From: Rhodococcus sp. ARC_M5
Lineage (GTDB): Bacteria; Actinomycetota; Actinomycetes; Mycobacteriales; Mycobacteriaceae
Assembly: GCF_022810405.1 (NCBI RefSeq)
Contig: NZ_JALGQE010000005.1
Location: forward strand, 1-64,000
Direction of reading: 5' to 3'
Length of the DNA: 64,000 nt
The position numbers and the translations under genes are program-made. Below are positions 63,400 through 64,000 of the stretch, one piece after another. Under the pieces are notes generated by a model. That model saw only the letters and a list, made by a program, of their open reading frames with translations. It did no database searches and was not told the origin of the DNA. How positions within the stretch are numbered: position 1 is the stretch's first letter; each line of letters starts with the position of its first letter.

Positions 63400-63779
63400 C
63401 GACTACCGGCCTTTCTCGAAAGTGTTTGCGAATACTGTCGCACAGATGCACGCACGATGTCGCCGTGCAGCGCAGGGCGCGTCGGATCGATGCACGAAGT
63501 ATTGTCTGTTAATCCAAGTAACTGTAACCGCAAGTAACTGTTACTTGGATTAACACTTAGATTGGGGTGGCCGAGAAGGCCGATGTCGACAACTCTATAC
63601 GACAGTCCTCGTGCGCGCCCCTTCGGTCCCACCGAGTCCGCTCGCGTACCAACGAGTAGCCGCGCGACCGGCCGCGACATCGGTGTCCGGAGCCACCTCG
63701 CCGAACCGCCCTCGCGCACGGTTTCTGCCGCGTAGCCTGGCGGCGTGCCTTCTTGCGCAGGTACGGAACAGGAGTCTCG
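63400..63779. other. Intergenic region with a regulatory-looking repeat cluster
   Basis: No gene can be supported in this 380-base gap between divergent genes. It contains the inverted repeat at 63507-63555, and AGGAG just before the ATG at 63780. I see nothing else of note. Confidence 0.5.
63507..63555. promoter_or_regulatory. 16-bp inverted repeat with internal AAGTAACTG copies
   Basis: TGTTAATCCAAGTAAC (63507-63522) pairs perfectly with GTTACTTGGATTAACA (63540-63555). The 17-base centre contains another AAGTAACT, so AAGTAAC occurs three times, one inverted. It lies about 110 bases upstream of the DUF6319-like gene and looks like a multi-site operator. It is AT-rich compared with its surroundings. 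The regulator is unknown. Confidence 0.55.
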
Positions 63780-64000
63780 ATGTACCACCTCGACGCGGAC
63801 GAGCAGTCGCTCAGCGACGGTCCGCACGTGTATTTGCTCGACGCCAAATCCACCCTCGAGGTTCAGGCTCTGAATCAGTGGATCGACGCCACCACTCCCG
63901 ACGGCGAGCCCCGTCCACCCTCGGTTGTGCTCTCCGGTGAGGCGAGAACGTCACTGTCGGACAGTGTTCGCGGATACGCCGAGGATCCGCTGCTGATCCC
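63780..64000 (+). CDS. Partial coding region at the window edge, unidentified
   Basis: An open frame from an ATG preceded by AGGAG with seven-base spacing runs to the end of the window, giving at least 73 residues. It begins MYHLDADEQSLSDGPHVYLL and continues with LEVQALNQWIDATTPDGEP. The strong ribosome-binding site and codon use support a gene. A weak similarity to the N-terminus of mycobacterial glycerol-3-phosphate acyltransferase (PlsB2) is possible but not safe. The rest lies beyond the window. Confidence 0.55.
   Translation, partial: MYHLDADEQSLSDGPHVYLLDAKSTLEVQALNQWIDATTPDGEPRPPSVVLSGEARTSLSDSVRGYAEDPLLI

Overview
The window is high-GC, densely coded actinobacterial DNA. It fits a member of the Mycobacteriales, most likely Rhodococcus/Rhodococcoides. 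The grounds are a ugpAEBC operon in the mycobacterial order, a Prim-PolC/LigC pair, an Rv1217c-Rv1219c-like efflux cassette, maltokinase, an acyl-ACP desaturase, a dormancy-type operon like that of Mycobacterium tuberculosis, many GTG starts, ATGA overlaps and several apparently leaderless genes. I see no rRNA, tRNA, CRISPR array, phage or insertion sequence. Species and homologue names rest on recalled family knowledge, not on a search.

Layout. 0.1-3.8 kb: xylulokinase and an arsR-sulP operon with two matching palindromic operators. 3.8-9.4 kb: a TetR regulator, an acyl-CoA dehydrogenase and 3-hydroxyacyl-CoA dehydrogenase pair, and three short-chain dehydrogenases. 9.6-14 kb: a broken glycosyltransferase, two acyltransferases and a drug-type ABC exporter. 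14-22 kb: two GntP-family permeases, an orphan TctC-like lipoprotein and a CitA/CitB-like two-component system. 22-28 kb: desaturase, GtrA protein, a 55-residue membrane protein, maltokinase, pirin, a DUF4190-like protein and a diguanylate cyclase. 28-34.6 kb: TetR-regulated ABC efflux operon, M13 peptidase and cytochrome P450. 34.5-40.4 kb: ugpAEBC importer, DinB protein and L,D-transpeptidase. 40.7-43.8 kb: a tightly overlapping operon of glycosyltransferase, acyl-CoA dehydrogenase-like protein, PIG-L deacetylase and methyltransferase. 43.8-50 kb: GAF-ANTAR regulator, zinc peptidase, NhaA-DsbA fusion, Prim-PolC and LigC. 50-56.8 kb: lipoprotein, MFS exporter and a six-gene dormancy/stress-type operon. 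57-64 kb: ilvD, an MFS exporter with divergent TetR, a secreted serine protease, a DUF6319-like protein and the start of an unidentified gene.

The clearest functional groupings are ugpAEBC (phosphorylated glycerol uptake, with a PHO-box-like site upstream), TctC/GntP/kinase/regulator (a sensed carboxylate or sugar-acid uptake unit), the Prim-PolC/LigC repair pair, and the universal-stress/Rv1733c-like/nitroreductase operon with DosR-like boxes. The best candidate for an undescribed pathway is the 40.7-43.8 kb operon. Its enzyme set looks like a route to a deacetylated, methylated glycoconjugate.

Two families of intergenic palindromic repeats are scattered across the window. One is built on GTGAATGGWCCATTCAC pairs, the other on GTGAGCGGAACTTCG arms. 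One half-copy of the second family supplies the last codons and the stop of xylulokinase.
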